Shown one piece after another: positions 1-12,648 of a stretch of DNA of 64,000 nt. Location: assembly GCF_000002995.4 (NCBI RefSeq), contig NW_025062479.1, positions 17,232,721-17,296,720 of the forward strand. The letters run 5' to 3'. The notes below the pieces were generated by a model. The model had not been told where the DNA came from, made no database searches, and saw nothing but the letters and a program-made list of their open reading frames with translations. The position numbers and the translations under genes are program-made. The stretch is from Brugia malayi (Eukaryota; Nematoda; Chromadorea; Rhabditida; Onchocercidae). Numbering within the stretch: the first letter of the stretch is position 1; each line of letters begins with the position of its first letter.

Positions 1-3000
1 ACAAAGGATAACGAATACATTCTGTCATATTTGCCCAATTTTTAAATAGCTATTTCGAGTCTCTTTCATTTCCTCAAACAAACAGAACTCAGTTTGGCGA
101 GTTCTTGGATTTAAAATTTAAATTTAGTTGTCATGCGCAAGTGTTCTTATTGGTAAATTTTGAAAAGAGACAGGCATCTAATGCTTGTCCTTGTTAAGAA
201 CTCTGTTTTTCAGATTTACATACTTTCGGATTCCTATTGCTTTCCTTTACTGTATTCCATTGCTGCAGTAATTGTATGATTGTATAGAAATGGATTTTTC
301 AGTTAAAGATTAGCGAAAGAGTGATGTGATATCATTCTGCATAGGGTACAAGTAAACTGAGGCATGATATAAGACGGTAGAGATTAATGAACGATCACTG
401 AATGTCGTACAAGCCTCAGATCAGTGCAAAGTTGTTGGAGTTAGAGGATTGTTAGGCCGAATGAAAAATTATTCTGATATGAAGTTAACTATTAGATTAG
501 ATGGCGTATATAATATCAAGTTCCGATTTTTAGGCGTAAACATGTATCAGTAATTTCTATTCTTTCTGAAACATGTACTGTTGTGTCAATATCCGTTCGT
601 TATAACTATTGAATAGTGATAAAGCATCACCAAAAATGCTATATAATTGATCCGTTATATTTACTACAACTTTAGTTTCCATTAGAATTATCGATTATAT
701 TCAATGTAAAAATATTGTTAAATATTTGCTTCGAAATTTGTATCACCGAATTAATAACAGTAAATAAGCAGCGATGAAGAGCAGCCGCAAGATATATAAA
801 AACCATATTTCTTAAGAGATCTAATTAATTAAACAAATGTTTTAGTGAACAGATTTGGAAAGGTTAAGGAGATTTGTTTGATACTACTAATGGATAGTGT
901 GTCATAAAATACGTTGTGTTTGCAATTACCATTGCAGTTTTTTTTTTTCTGAGTTCGAAATCGAATTTTGTATTAAGAAATATGAATAATTCCAATTCAA
1001 AATAGTTCAAATTTCGGCTGGGATAACTTAAATTTAAAAAAGTTTTTTCACTTATTTGCAAGTCTTTTATATGAAATTTTATCCAAGCAAATTGAAATAT
1101 GGTCCAGTTGATTTATATCACAACTCATTTCAGATTATTGAGATAAAATAAATACTCTAACATCTTATTCTTTCATTCGGCATTTTGATAAAATTTTTAA
1201 TTGTAGATTTAAAAAATTTTAATTATTCTCAGGTTTTGGTTTCGATTTTTTTATAAACAAAAAAAAAAATCCGAAAATATTCCAAATTTTTAATGTGGGA
1301 AAAAACAAATGCCTTCAATTATAAAAATTTTCAATTGAGAATTTCTGAATGCTTGAAGAAAATGTTTATCACTGTTAGTTTCTTTAAAGCCAAAATGTTA
1401 ATCACGAAACAGGTGCAAAAGACATTCTTTTTAAAAAGCTTAAAGTTAAGTTTTTTAAAGAATTAATTTTCATCTGCGACTCTCACTGTCCATGTTTTAT
1501 TCATTTCTCGGAAATGATCGGGATGGAGTAAGAAACACCTGCAGAAGTTATTTGGATGAACAGATATTTCTTTAAAATCACTTCTATCCAAGCATTTTGA
1601 TTTGGTTACTTCACTGAAATATAATTTTTTCGAAATAGCTTTCACTAAAAGCCTAAGATATCAGATTGTTTGCTCGCATCAGATTTCAACTCTTCCTTTC
1701 TGATTTTCAATAATTCCAAGTAGATAGCGTAAATGTTTTTAATAGAAATTTAATTTCTGAATTCACATATAGTGAAACATGTTGTTCTCACAAATTTGTG
1801 TTACTAGCATCAACCATTACAATCCTTAACTGAAAATCAGGATGTATCCTAATAATTGCCTTTTAAAAATCGAAATTTTCATACGAAGACTTCAAAAATT
1901 GTTCTTGTAACTATTATTGCCGCCTTTAGGCAATAATAAAAAAATCAAAATATAATAAAACTACAACTATTTTTCTAGCTTAACTAAGGTAGAAAAGGAA
2001 GTAAAAAAAATTGTGGCAGGGGCAAGAGCTGATTAAAATTCAAACTTAAAGACAAGTCTTTTTTTAAGTTTTTGAATCTCTTTTCTTTCTCTTTTCTTTT
2101 TTCTTTCCTCATTATTATTATCCTTAAAAATTTTATTCTTTCTGAATACAAATTTCTTTCTCTTCGTTCAGATCTTATCTTTTTCTTTCGATTTCAGCAT
2201 TTAAAAAGCTATCCATTGTACAGTTCTGTAAACTGATAACATTCTGAATACAATAACTACTAAGAGGAATACAAAAAGTACATAATCTTTGATATTAATG
2301 CTACAATTAAACTTTTTCGTTATTCAGTAATATATATATTATAATGCAGCATCAAGAGAAAAATTCTAACACGTTCAACCAGTGGAATTCCATCTGATCA
2401 GTAGATAACACTTTTCTAACTGATCAAATTACTACTGGCCAGCAAGGCTTACATAAATTTACGATGAGAGATTTAACTGTGGAAGTCGTCAAATAATGGT
2501 GCTAATAAATCATTTTCCCTAATAACTTATACGATACGCTTTTCTAATGAAAGCGATTGATGAGTGGCAAATTTCGTACTTCTTGAAGGGAATCAATAGA
2601 TCGATTTGTGTTTATGACTCTTCAATATTTCATCAATAATATTTAAAAGTAATCTCTGAAAGTTTATAATTTTCTGGCTTGAATTGTGACATCTTGTTGT
2701 GCATAATCATCATAATCGCTGTCCGAGCAGTTTGCTAATTCAAAAATTATATTATCAAATTTTCTTCCCATTTCTGTGCGAATTTGTCAAATTTATTGAA
2801 GCTGCTTGATCAAAGTGAATAATGTCCTAATAAATACCAAATGCCTAAAAAACTAATTTTATTTCTCAAAATCGGCATTTTTAAGGTACTTTCTTCAAAC
2901 AGTTTCTACAAGATTCATTAAATTTATGACAAGTAAAAATATATTTCCATAGGTTATGGATGCTATCAAAATCATTGCGCAATGCGGTATATCAGTGAAT

Positions 3001-3096
3001 AAAGTTGCTTTCTTTTACTTTTCAGATAAACTTTCTGTCATTTCTTTACATAGAGGTTGGAATTTGTTAGCTGAACAAAAACAGCTCGCATTACTG
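1..3096. other. AT-rich intergenic region without a supported gene
   Basis: No gene could be assembled here. Homopolymer and A/T-rich runs are common (for example 1256-1270 and 2050-2110). Two short minus-strand stretches look slightly coding-like. One ends in a stop near 1465, where residues HPDHFREMNKTW follow an AG acceptor at about 1535. The other, near 2685-2760, reads NCSDSDYDDYAQQD before a stop. Neither could be joined to further exons with consistent phase, so they are not called as genes. Confidence 0.5.
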
Positions 3097-4628
3097 ATGA
3101 CCGCGACATCTGATCGTTGCTGTTGTGGGCTGCTCCATATTAAGGTTGTTGACAATATAAACCATCAATCAACATAATCTGTCAAAATGAAATGTTTTCA
3201 AACGAAAAAATGACGTTAATAAAAATGAATAACGCTCACTTAATTTCAAATTTTCGAAATGTTTCTATGGTTACTACCAGAAGAATTTTTGTTCCTTTAC
3301 CTGCACTTGCACACAAGATCATTTCAAGCCATTTTGTGGAAATATATATTTCATAATGTAACTTAATTCGCATTTCCATCTTTTGGCTAGAATACAATGT
3401 TTTTTTGTTTTTTGAGTAGAAAAAAAAAAGACAATGAAAAATACTTATAGAAAAGGAGTTCTCAAGGTTTCAACTTTAATTTTCACCTAGTTCTTGTTCG
3501 GTAGAAGTTTTAAAGTTTTGCCCTTCTCATGCTTTAATAGTTTGTACTGAAATTTTAGCACGGTACAATTACGATTGGGGCTTGCTCATTACTGTCAACA
3601 TTAATTAATGGCTTACTATTCTGGTTTGATATCAATCGGATGTCACATCATTTTTGTATCGAATTCTGTCTTGTTCTCATCGATGTATTTTCAGTTATAT
3701 CACTTTTTTATGGAATATTGCATATGCGACCTAATTTCTTGAAACCTTACGTTTATTTCACTGTTAGCAACATTTTTTTTTAGACCTCTCAATTATAAAC
3801 ACTTCAAATTTAGATTTGAAAAATGCTCAATTTGTAATCTTTCAAGTGTTTCAAATAAAATGCTTCAAGTTACTATTAAAACAATTATATAAACATTAGC
3901 AGAAAAAGTAGCAGAAATCTCACAAAAGTTTTAACCAAGCTGGGAAAATGTTTTTGCTTTTGTTTCTCAGCTAGATTTAAGAATAAGCTACGTCGGGTAA
4001 GTGAACAGAGGAGATAAGCCATCATGACTCTAAAAAGTGAATTAGACGTAACTCTATTTGTGCAGAATGAAAGAGATGAAATCTTTTCACGCTCCAGTAC
4101 CTTAATCATCTGATAATACTTATCTTTCAGTTAGCATGGTGCGTAGCATTAGTTCTTTTATTCATTCTTTCATTGGTAGAGCTAATAAATGGTGGTCAAC
4201 TTTCAGTCAACATAGCCGTTTCAGTAGCAGAAATTTTTAATTTGGCACAATTCGGCAATATACTTCGAAATTGTAAGTTTCTTTAGACCGCTTTCGATTT
4301 TAACACTTTCATCCGGATAATTTATGAAGATTAATGTAGTACTAAACATTTACCCCTAAAATTCCTCGAATTTTGAAGTCAACAATGTCCCCATTCGGTC
4401 ACTATAGAGTATAGTTTTGAATCTTTCTGGGCACATTTGTTTCATCATTTCTGTTAAAACATTTTAGCAAGTGAACTACTTACAATTTTCTCATTAATCG
4501 GCTTGTTGTTATCAATTGCATTGAATATTTGGTTCTTATGTGTGATATTCGAGTACTATCAGTGGTTAACAATTCAGACAACGAAACCGCTTCATTTCAA
4601 CAACCATAGCTTGGCACCACGATTATAA
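3097..4628 (+). CDS. Tetraspan LAPTM4-like membrane protein
   Basis: Four-exon model: 3097-3144, 3559-3762, 4131-4272 and 4468-4628. All phases match and TAA ends the frame, giving 184 residues. The protein opens with a short cytosolic Cys-rich segment (MTATSDRCCCGLLHIK) and then GTITIGACSLLSTL, the start of the first membrane segment. Four hydrophobic segments follow, at about residues 17-40, 53-77, 87-105 and 134-158, with a short hydrophilic tail. This layout (N-terminal CCxC-type motif, GT-I-IG, four spans) is that of lysosomal-associated LAPTM4 proteins and the nematode relatives of that family, which sit in endosomal or lysosomal membranes. No PPxY tail motif is visible. The donor GTTGTT of exon 1 is weak, so the first exon is the least certain part. 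An AATAAA lies near 4806. The family call is from pattern memory, not a search. Confidence 0.62.
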
Positions 4629-7600
4629 TTCCAAATTTATTCATTTTTTCCAATGCGCTAAATCGATCACAGTTTATTATGCTATATTATATAGTTTATT
4701 GTACATCATAATTGAAAGCGAAAGCGAAAAAGCATTCGTAAATTATCAGTAAATCGTAATTATCCATTTTTAATCGTGAACTCACACACTTGCAATAAGA
4801 TAAACAATAAAAAGTGAAGTTCACTGCTTACTTATAATAATTTGAACATGTCCTGCCACTACATGTAAAAATTTTGCTGCTTATTTGCAATTTTCCAAAT
4901 GCTAGAAGGGTAAAATCAAATTTTCAATGAAAGCAACTTATATAGTATTAATGCTGATGTTTTGTCGATTATTGATGAGTACAATTTTATTTTCCTACTT
5001 CTGATAACTGATTCTTTTCGATATCATTTTTTGCTGATTTGCACAATTTTGCTGATAAGAACGTTTATTCACAGTGCGGTTTTTGTGTTTTTATTTCTTA
5101 TTCATGAGAACACTAACATGTGAACGTCAACATCGATTGAGCTTTTTTAGCTTTTATCTAAAATATTTATGATAACGGGAAGAATTGCATTATTTGAGAG
5201 CAAAGCGACATCCCAAATATTATTTTTGGTGTTTTTGAGGATATCCGATTATTTGCAGAAACACTTATAGTCAGTTCTGTAGATGCTACGAAGTGTTATC
5301 ACTGCTGTATTTTCCCATTTTCCTTAGTGTGATCTTTTTTCATTTTTTTAGTAGAACAGAATTTCATTTTAGTAGAACAAGCATAAAACTGCTATGAAAG
5401 GTCACTGCATTATGAAGAAAGTCCAAAAAAAGTCTCTTTGAATAATTTAATTGGATAAGTTTGGAAGATTTATTTTAAAATGCTAAATTACTAGATTTGA
5501 AAAGTAGTTGAGTAAGTCAAAGGTTATTGTTGATAAAAAATTGACAGTGCCGCCAGTTTTAGAATAAAAAGGATAAGAAAGAAAGGCGCTTAATCTTCAT
5601 TCAACAAGTAACTGGATGAAAAAATACGTCATACAGTTAAGCTAAATTATTAAAAAGCGCTTTATTCAATAGCGCTGGTTAACAAGCAGAAATAGAGCTA
5701 ATATATACATAGGAGTAGTTCGATTATATAGTGTGTTCGTGTCTTTATAAATTTTTTTCCAAGTAAAGTGTATAATTTTGAAAGAGAAATTACAAATATC
5801 ATTTGCTGTTACTATTATAAAACAGAATTTCATAGCAAAGGAACATGTGCTTGGCTTTTCGGCTTGGTTGGCTTCAATTTGCCTCATCATTTGTCAAAGA
5901 AACGTACACTTGGTTCTAATCTGGTCCATCGTTTGTCAAAGAAACGTACACTTGGTTCCAGTCTGGTCCATTTTTTGTATCTCATTGGTTCCATTAAAGG
6001 AGCTTCGATTTCTCCAATGCTTTTCGGTACAACCGATGTCCACAAAATTACTGTAAATGAATGAAATCATATTTTCTAAAAAATAATTTGGTGTGATTAT
6101 CATAACTACCACTAAGTATGGAAATCTCATTAATTCTTCAAAAGATCAAATAATTTCAGAGGTCAGATGAAAAAACTTGGAAACATTTCCTTCATTTTTT
6201 TCAATGTTTTTGTGGAGCTGCTTAATTTTTTCTTTACCAAAAATTAGAATCACAGAGTGCACTAGAACTTAGCGTCGAGAAAAAAGTCTTACCAAATGTG
6301 AGAAACAGCGAATATGCCACTTTCATGGCTAAAAGCATACAAAACCTGAAATTCTCACACATCACGTCCTATTACTTAAAAAAACAATGACTTTAATCGC
6401 TAGAAATATTTTTTACAGATGAGCTTAGTTGTAAAAAACAACATTAAACAAATAATCATTAATAGATGTACAGTGCCTCATCCCACCTGAAATGTTGCAC
6501 ATTTTGATCTGAACTACCTCTTCTGACCTGAACTGCAGCATATTTTCATATTTATAGTTGTCATCAAATATATTTTTAACAAATTATTATAAAATAGATC
6601 AGCAATGATACGGACATTTGACCCTCATTCAAGCAATACGGTATTCAATTTATTATCGCTTTAGTAATCGAAAAGATAAAAAATCATTTGTTAATACTGC
6701 AAAAAGCGATATTTAATTTATCACCAGTTTTGAATAGTCAAATGTCATCACTCGCCGAGAAGTATGAAATTGTTGAAAGATCTTTAGTTCTTAGATAACA
6801 TTTTACTGATGTCAAATTTTGTTACTATCATTATCATTGTCATATAGGAAAATACATTCTTGCTTTAATTTTTTTTTTTTTGAAAATCATTGCAACAAAG
6901 CTTCTGGGTACAAACATTGTCTTATGAGGTTCATATAATAAAAGGCGATGCCATTCAGAAATAAAAAATAAAGTCTAGGATTTAAATGTGATATAAAACA
7001 ATAATTAATTAAAATATTGCATCTTATCAACTAGAAAGAACCTTGTAAAACTTTCTTTGAAAGCATAATTTCCTCAAAAACGTAGTGAAAACAAGATCCG
7101 TTTTACTTCTACAATCAGCACATAAGTTCCAAAGTTACTTAATTTGTGGAATAAATATCCCATAGCCAATTTTGGTGGTAATTGATGTAATTTAGAATTT
7201 TCACAAAAATTTCTATCATCTAACCAACAAAGAGATATTACAGTCGATTGTGAACCGTCAACTATTCCGAATCTTGAAAACAGAAACTGCAACAGTCTCT
7301 GTTCTAGGCTTTCTATCATAAGACTTTCACCGTATTAAAAAGGTAAAGCATAAAGAGCAATGATGATGTTCACGACGTAAGAATCAGCTTTCCGAATTGG
7401 TAAAGATTATTATAACAAGATTGCTGGTTTTGCACCAAATGGCATACTACGGAAGCATTACTTTTAAATCAAGTAGTGTTGATAATAAAATGCAAACTGT
7501 TGCTGTTCGCTCTATCAAATGCTAAACTTCAACAGCTAACTCTACAAAAAAAAAAAAAAAAAAAGGAAAAAATCATAAAATAGAAGTTTGAATTTTGTTA

Positions 7601-8734
7601 CATTTGTCTAGAATTACAGTAAATAGGTTCCGAACAAATTAGGAATAACAAGAAAGTGTCTTTCCTGATCATGAATATCGATATTAACATTGGATATACT
7701 TAATATTTAAGCTTCATTTTCCTGAAAAAAGATAACTTTCCACGAATTGCTAACGATTTTAAATAAAAAGATGGATGTTTCGGAAGCCAAAGGACAGTAT
7801 GATATATGGCTAAAGCAATTGTTCCATTATTGATATCATCCATTAAATATATTAGAAAACTTGATTGACTGACAAACAACGTCACATAAATGTGTCGTCG
7901 AATGTTAACATTTTATAACAATAACAGAGAAGAGTTACGTTAATTCCGCTTTATCTCACATTTATCGCATAAATTGTTCACCTTATGCTGCCTTCTTGCT
8001 AATTTACTAAACGACTGCGACAGACAGACATCCTTTTTACAGCTGTAATGAACAAAAAGTTTTGCATCGTCGAATTTCCGTCATTAATTCACAAATTTGA
8101 TGATATATTATAAAGATATAATATTTAAAGTAAAGAAAATGGTTTTGTTTGTGCCTGGAAAATACGGTACTTCTCACTTTATCATTGAATTACAAATATT
8201 AACATTTAAATAATCATTCAAAAAGAAAGTCGAGAAAGTGATAAAACTAACACTTCAGGGATTCAAATTTTTGACAATTAACATAACTTTGAGTCAGTGA
8301 TGGCGGGAAACCCTTAAGAAACGTTAGTTTTCATCATTGCCGATTAAAAACAGTCATCTTTATGCATAACTTTTCAGGCAAAGAAAGAGAGAAAGAGAAA
8401 AACCTGGTTAGAATTGAGGGAAGAGTTGCGTATGTGGATCAATAATTTTGATTACAACTCTAATATATTCAGAAATAATTACAAACGGAAATAATGAGAT
8501 GCCTCAGCATCAGCTTCCATTAATAGCTATCGTTGCGTTAGGTTGTTATTAATGAAATTCCATTCATAATTAAGACAAAGCGTAAAGATTAGTACCATTT
8601 TCAGTGGCGGGCGAAATAAATGATGTGCAAAATTGGCACCTAGACTTGATGATAAAAATACGGTACTTAAGTTCGTAAAATTTTCCGTGAATTTTAGGCA
8701 GTATATTTGTTTCAAATGATATCACAATTCTACT
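4629..8734. other. Gene-poor intergenic region
   Basis: About 4.1 kb with no gene I can support. It holds a 42-bp tandem duplication (listed separately), a poly-A run at 7547-7564 and a purine-rich tract at 8380-8400. Minus-strand open frames of 81 residues (7074-7319), 61 residues (7700-7885) and 62 residues (8527-8715) lie downstream of the minus-strand gene ending at 8735. They show no recognisable motif or clear splice partners. Confidence 0.5.
5886..5969 (+). repeat. Tandem duplication, 42-bp unit, two copies
   Basis: Two adjacent copies of a 42-bp unit differ at only a few bases; each contains TTTGTCAAAGAAACGTACAC. The period is a multiple of three, and the plus-strand frame stays open through both copies, giving a 14-residue peptide repeat around LSKKRTLGS. 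There is no other evidence of coding. Confidence 0.85.
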
Positions 8735-10155
8735 TTAGTTGCAAGAATAAAAGCTGAAAAAAAGAACAGTTACCTGTACCAATTGGCGAAGTGATGAATA
8801 TAATTTCCTGTATAGCACCACAGTTTGTAAGTAAATCCCTTTCCTGAATCAAAACTCATTTCCTTTTCGTTGAACCAAAACCTTCTAAATTTAATAGTTT
8901 CGTTTCTTGGAAGCACAAAAAATTGAGTAGTGAGGCCATGATAAAAATGGTCATATGACTCAGAATAACAGAGTCTGATTCGGGAGCGGAAAAAATAAAT
9001 ATGGCATAAATCATTTTGCATTTGAAATACCATGAAATTGTAAATTGTATTTTCACTTAAATCATTTATTGAAAATATCAATAAGTTCTTGTTAAATTAC
9101 TTTATTGTCGAATTTGAACATCTAAGCAAATTATCGGGTCGGATGAGACATCTCTTCTATAAGAGTTATCATTTCATGAAATAGTACTCCCTTCTCATTA
9201 AGAACTAAATACGTCAAGAGAGAAGAATGAAAAGTAAAGAAGTAATAATGTTTGAAATTTTGATGTTCATGAAAGACTACAATTGATTATAATTTATTAG
9301 GGCTTTTTGCTGTTAATGGATTGCTACTCGCAATATTTAAATGAAATCCCTCAAATAAGATCAACAAAAGTGGCGGGCGAGTTCGAAAAAGAGAAAAACT
9401 GTCACTTTTGTTGTGAAGACTGTAGTGAAAAAGTTTGAAAAGATGTTTTCTCATTTTTGACTTTTTTCCCTGAAAATTTAATTTTCTTTAGCTTGCTTTT
9501 TTTTTAAAAGAATTTGTTCCTTATTATTTACACTCTGTTGCTGCAATAAGGCACTAACTTATGAGAATTATATGGGCTTTGAGGTAAGATTATCATTGAT
9601 TTGTTAAACTTGCCAAATGAATACGAGATAACAATGAAATGAATGTGTTTCTTAAATTCAATAACACGAAATTTTTGGGTAGAGTAATGAAGTGTTAACC
9701 ATGAAAGCTAAGTGGAAAAGAATTACCCGAAAATTTGTTTCGAATATTGTACAAATAGTTCGTATAAATGACATATTCGAATATGAAGACTAACCTAACT
9801 AACACTTGAAATTGTAGGTGTCCGACATATGTAGACACTACTATTTAAGTATATGAATGATATTGACAAGCGTACTGCCATTTAATGACTTATCTCGAAA
9901 AAAGTACTGCGAATCTGCACAAAAATCCTGTCCATTCAGCACATGACACTTGATAACTTCAGCTTTCAGTCCCAGTATTTCTTCCTCTTCGTTTAAACCG
10001 AAATGCTTAGAAAAAGCTTAAATAAACTGCAAAATACTCAAAGAGCCTAAATAAAAATAATTGAATGTGAAGAACGTATCCACAATCAATTTTGTTGATT
10101 GTATGATTTCAATGGACAGAATCAGAAGAAATGCAGCCAGAATTAGTTTAGTTAC
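8735..10155 (-). CDS. Small probably secreted Cys-containing protein, family unknown
   Basis: Minus-strand model read from high to low coordinates. A hydrophobic leader-like segment (about 10155-10084, VTKLILAAFLLILSIEIIQS) has no visible ATG. It is followed by exon 10005-9908 (HFGLNEEEEILGLKAEV), exon 8974-8774 (CYSESYDHFYHGL to GNYIHHFANWY) and terminal exon 8753-8735 ending FYSCN-stop. Phases of the last three exons agree (0 to 2, 2 to 2, 2 to stop) and the last acceptor is a clean TTTTTCAG. The mature part has about 110 residues with five Cys, which suggests export; I do not recognise the family. The 5' exons lie in the left arm of the large inverted repeat and the last two lie outside it, so this arm holds the only complete copy. 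The start is unresolved and the donor after exon 10005-9908 (GTACTT) is weak. Confidence 0.35.
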
Positions 10156-10901
10156 CAGATGTTCATCGAAGTCACTTAGTCACCATGAACCGTACAGAAA
10201 TGGCTTTTAGTCAGATTAACTTCGTCATTTTAATGCTTTCATTGTAAGAGTTTACACTTTTCGAAAATTCTTAGGATTTCTTTCATTCTTATGTTTCTTT
10301 TTTCTTTATTTTCTCATTTTTCTCCTTTATTCTACACTAAACCCAGTTGAACTTCAATTTTCTAAATGAGCCAATAGCGTCTTCATCTTTTTGAACATAA
10401 CTTCGACATTTTCGTACAGTTTTTGTTCTGGCTTCTTTTTTTTTTTTTTGGGTGGGGAGGGGAAGTATTTCACAACAATATAATATCGTCATTATATTAT
10501 GAAACTTCGGAATGTTAGTCGTTCAAGAAATCCAATGCCAACTACTGCACATACAAATCACGCGGACAGTGATATCTCAATTTAAAGAAGCTATTTTCAA
10601 ATTGAAGAAACACTGTATCTTTCATAAAAACTTTATCAAAGCAGTAGCAAAAAATGTTTCTTGATTTGAAATTTAAAAGTAATAAATTCATTCTTATTCA
10701 ACTGCTACTTTACAGTTCTTTCTGCATACGTTTGTGTTGAGTAACAAAGTCAACCAGATATAAAAATAAGATTTCTTGATATTGTATTAAATGCATTAAA
10801 TGCAATAATCGTTGTATAAATATCATTAGAAGCACAAACTTCAACAAATGAATAAAAACATACGAGCATAGCAGAGATAAATAAACCAAAATCAGAGTAA
10901 T

Positions 10902-12503
10902 CTATAATTGATCCCGAACATGTGCAACCTCAGCTCCTTCACTTTCTTCACATTCAAACATATCATGTTTCCATACTTCATCAGCTGGATTTCTTTCAGG
11001 GTGCTTTTTATGATAGGAACCATGAATGTCATCGTGAAGAACATCATCGCCCCTACGCGCCTTAATTCATGATCATTATCAAATATGTATGATGATTATG
11101 ATGATCTAGTCATGACTACAGCTATCTATAAATCATTTCTCCGTTTTTATCAACTCTGGAATTTTCTTCTATGATAACACACAATAAGATTTTCATTAAA
11201 CAAGGGAAATAGCGATGTACCAGAAAATATTTATTTCAAGTATCTCAAAAGATGCTATTACTAATATTCTCGATATACAAAGACGCGATTACTAATACAC
11301 TCGAGAAATGTTCGAAAAATGTACAGGTCTTACGAGCACCATTTTGAACCAAAAATGGTGACAGAATGACTACAGATAAAACAGATTTCCGGTTCTTATG
11401 CCAACTAATTATATATAACATACAGTAACTGAAATCACAATATGCAAATTTAGCTGATAACTATAGTGATAAAAGCAAATTATCCTCTACTAGAAGCAAT
11501 AGAACAATGCTTACTGCCTTTCAGACGGCTGAAATTATAAATGAAATGATAAAATGAAAAGTTTGCGGAAGAGAAATCAGTCACGATAACTTTATTATTG
11601 GGAAGCATGATATATTGCATTTAGCAGAAGAGGACCCTATCTTAAATTTGTTCAGTAGTCTATGTGAAAGTCCTCATATTCAAAAGCTCAAAACTCCCAC
11701 ACATGCAACATAACATGAAGTAGAGTTAAGTCAAAATTCAAAGACATCAGAAAAAAATTTCTTAATATAACGGATATCACAATTTGAGATGTGTCACCGA
11801 TCCAATCGTGCGGTCGGTAAACATACAGTAGAGAAAATATCTCAGTCACCATAAAATGGAAAAAAAAAATAATTATATAATTAAGAACAACATATTTTGC
11901 ATTTGAAATAGCATGAAATTGTATTTGATGAATTAAAAGAGAAAAATCTTGTTGTAAACCGGGATAAATTTATAAAAAATACCTTTCGAACATTGCGCCA
12001 ACCAACTGGTAGCGATTGCCAACCACTATCAGTAAAAGCCGAGTATCTTGACCGAGATATGCGCACTGATTTTGTAGCTCGATCATCATGCTTTAAAATC
12101 AGAATGAATGCAACAGACAATCTCCAGGAGAATAATGAAGAAATATTAGAACAGAGCTAAATTTGAAGAAGCGTTATTTGGTGGGCTATCTTATTTGTAC
12201 TTCCCAGTTTGATAAAGTGAGACAGACATCTTAGTAACACTGCATCACATCATCCGATGTCACACGAAAGATAGAGTATATATATATATATATACTCTCT
12301 GAAGTTCACCAATATTTACCACTGCATAATATGTAGCTCGTTTAGAAATACTGGTAGCCTTTGTGTGGGAAGGATTACCGTAAAATAAGAGCGTCCTGTA
12401 GGAACTTTACACGGATCGAACAGATTCATCACCGGCTTCTCTTCATCGTTTGTTGATTTGTTCTGCTCATTCCCTCGCTGATATGACTGACGACTATTAC
12501 GCC
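10902..12503 (-). pseudogene. Inverted 3'-half copy of the Barentsz-like gene
   Basis: Mirror copies of exons 6, 7 and 8 of the gene at 13642-17562 lie here on the minus strand at 12503-12379, 12090-11983 and 11060-10902. Splice sites, reading frames and stop codon are intact. The first five exons are missing: read 5' of 12503, the strand enters the spacer in the wrong orientation for them. In the orientation shown this copy therefore has no start codon or upstream exons of its own. It is called a pseudogene for that reason only, since nothing inside it is broken. If the spacer were inverted, this would become the functional 3' half. Confidence 0.7.
12276..12298. repeat. TA microsatellite inside a short palindrome (left arm)
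   Basis: A run of TA dinucleotides is flanked by AGAG and CTCT, forming a small self-complementary block. The same block occurs in the right arm at about 16166-16188. Confidence 0.8.
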
Positions 12504-12648
12504 CTGCAAAAATATCTTGTCAAATAATCTTGTGGAAGACTTTCTAACTAAATAACAAATATATTGCTTAAAAAGGATAAGGAAACATATCTAATATCCA
12601 AAATCTTGAAAGAACACGAAATATATTTCTTATCTTAATCACTAAGAC

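Larger units (their letters stand above)
9056..12648. repeat. Left arm of 3.6-kb inverted repeat
   Basis: This segment is the reverse complement of 15815-19409. Position x pairs with 28463-x near the inner edge and 28465-x near the outer edge. The two-base shift comes from homopolymers: 10 versus 11 A/T near 11870/16600 and 14 versus 15 near 10440/18020. No other difference was found in the stretches I compared, including a 79-codon open frame present in both arms. The match ends abruptly on both sides: at 9056 next to unrelated sequence, and at 12648 at the spacer. Confidence 0.93.

Noticed and set aside
11881..12120. 79-codon open frame on the minus strand, repeated at 16343-16582 on the plus strand
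   Set aside because: Only its middle (36 codons) is a real exon, exon 7 of the Barentsz-like gene and its mirror copy. The rest is intron read-through, and the duplication is explained by the inverted repeat.
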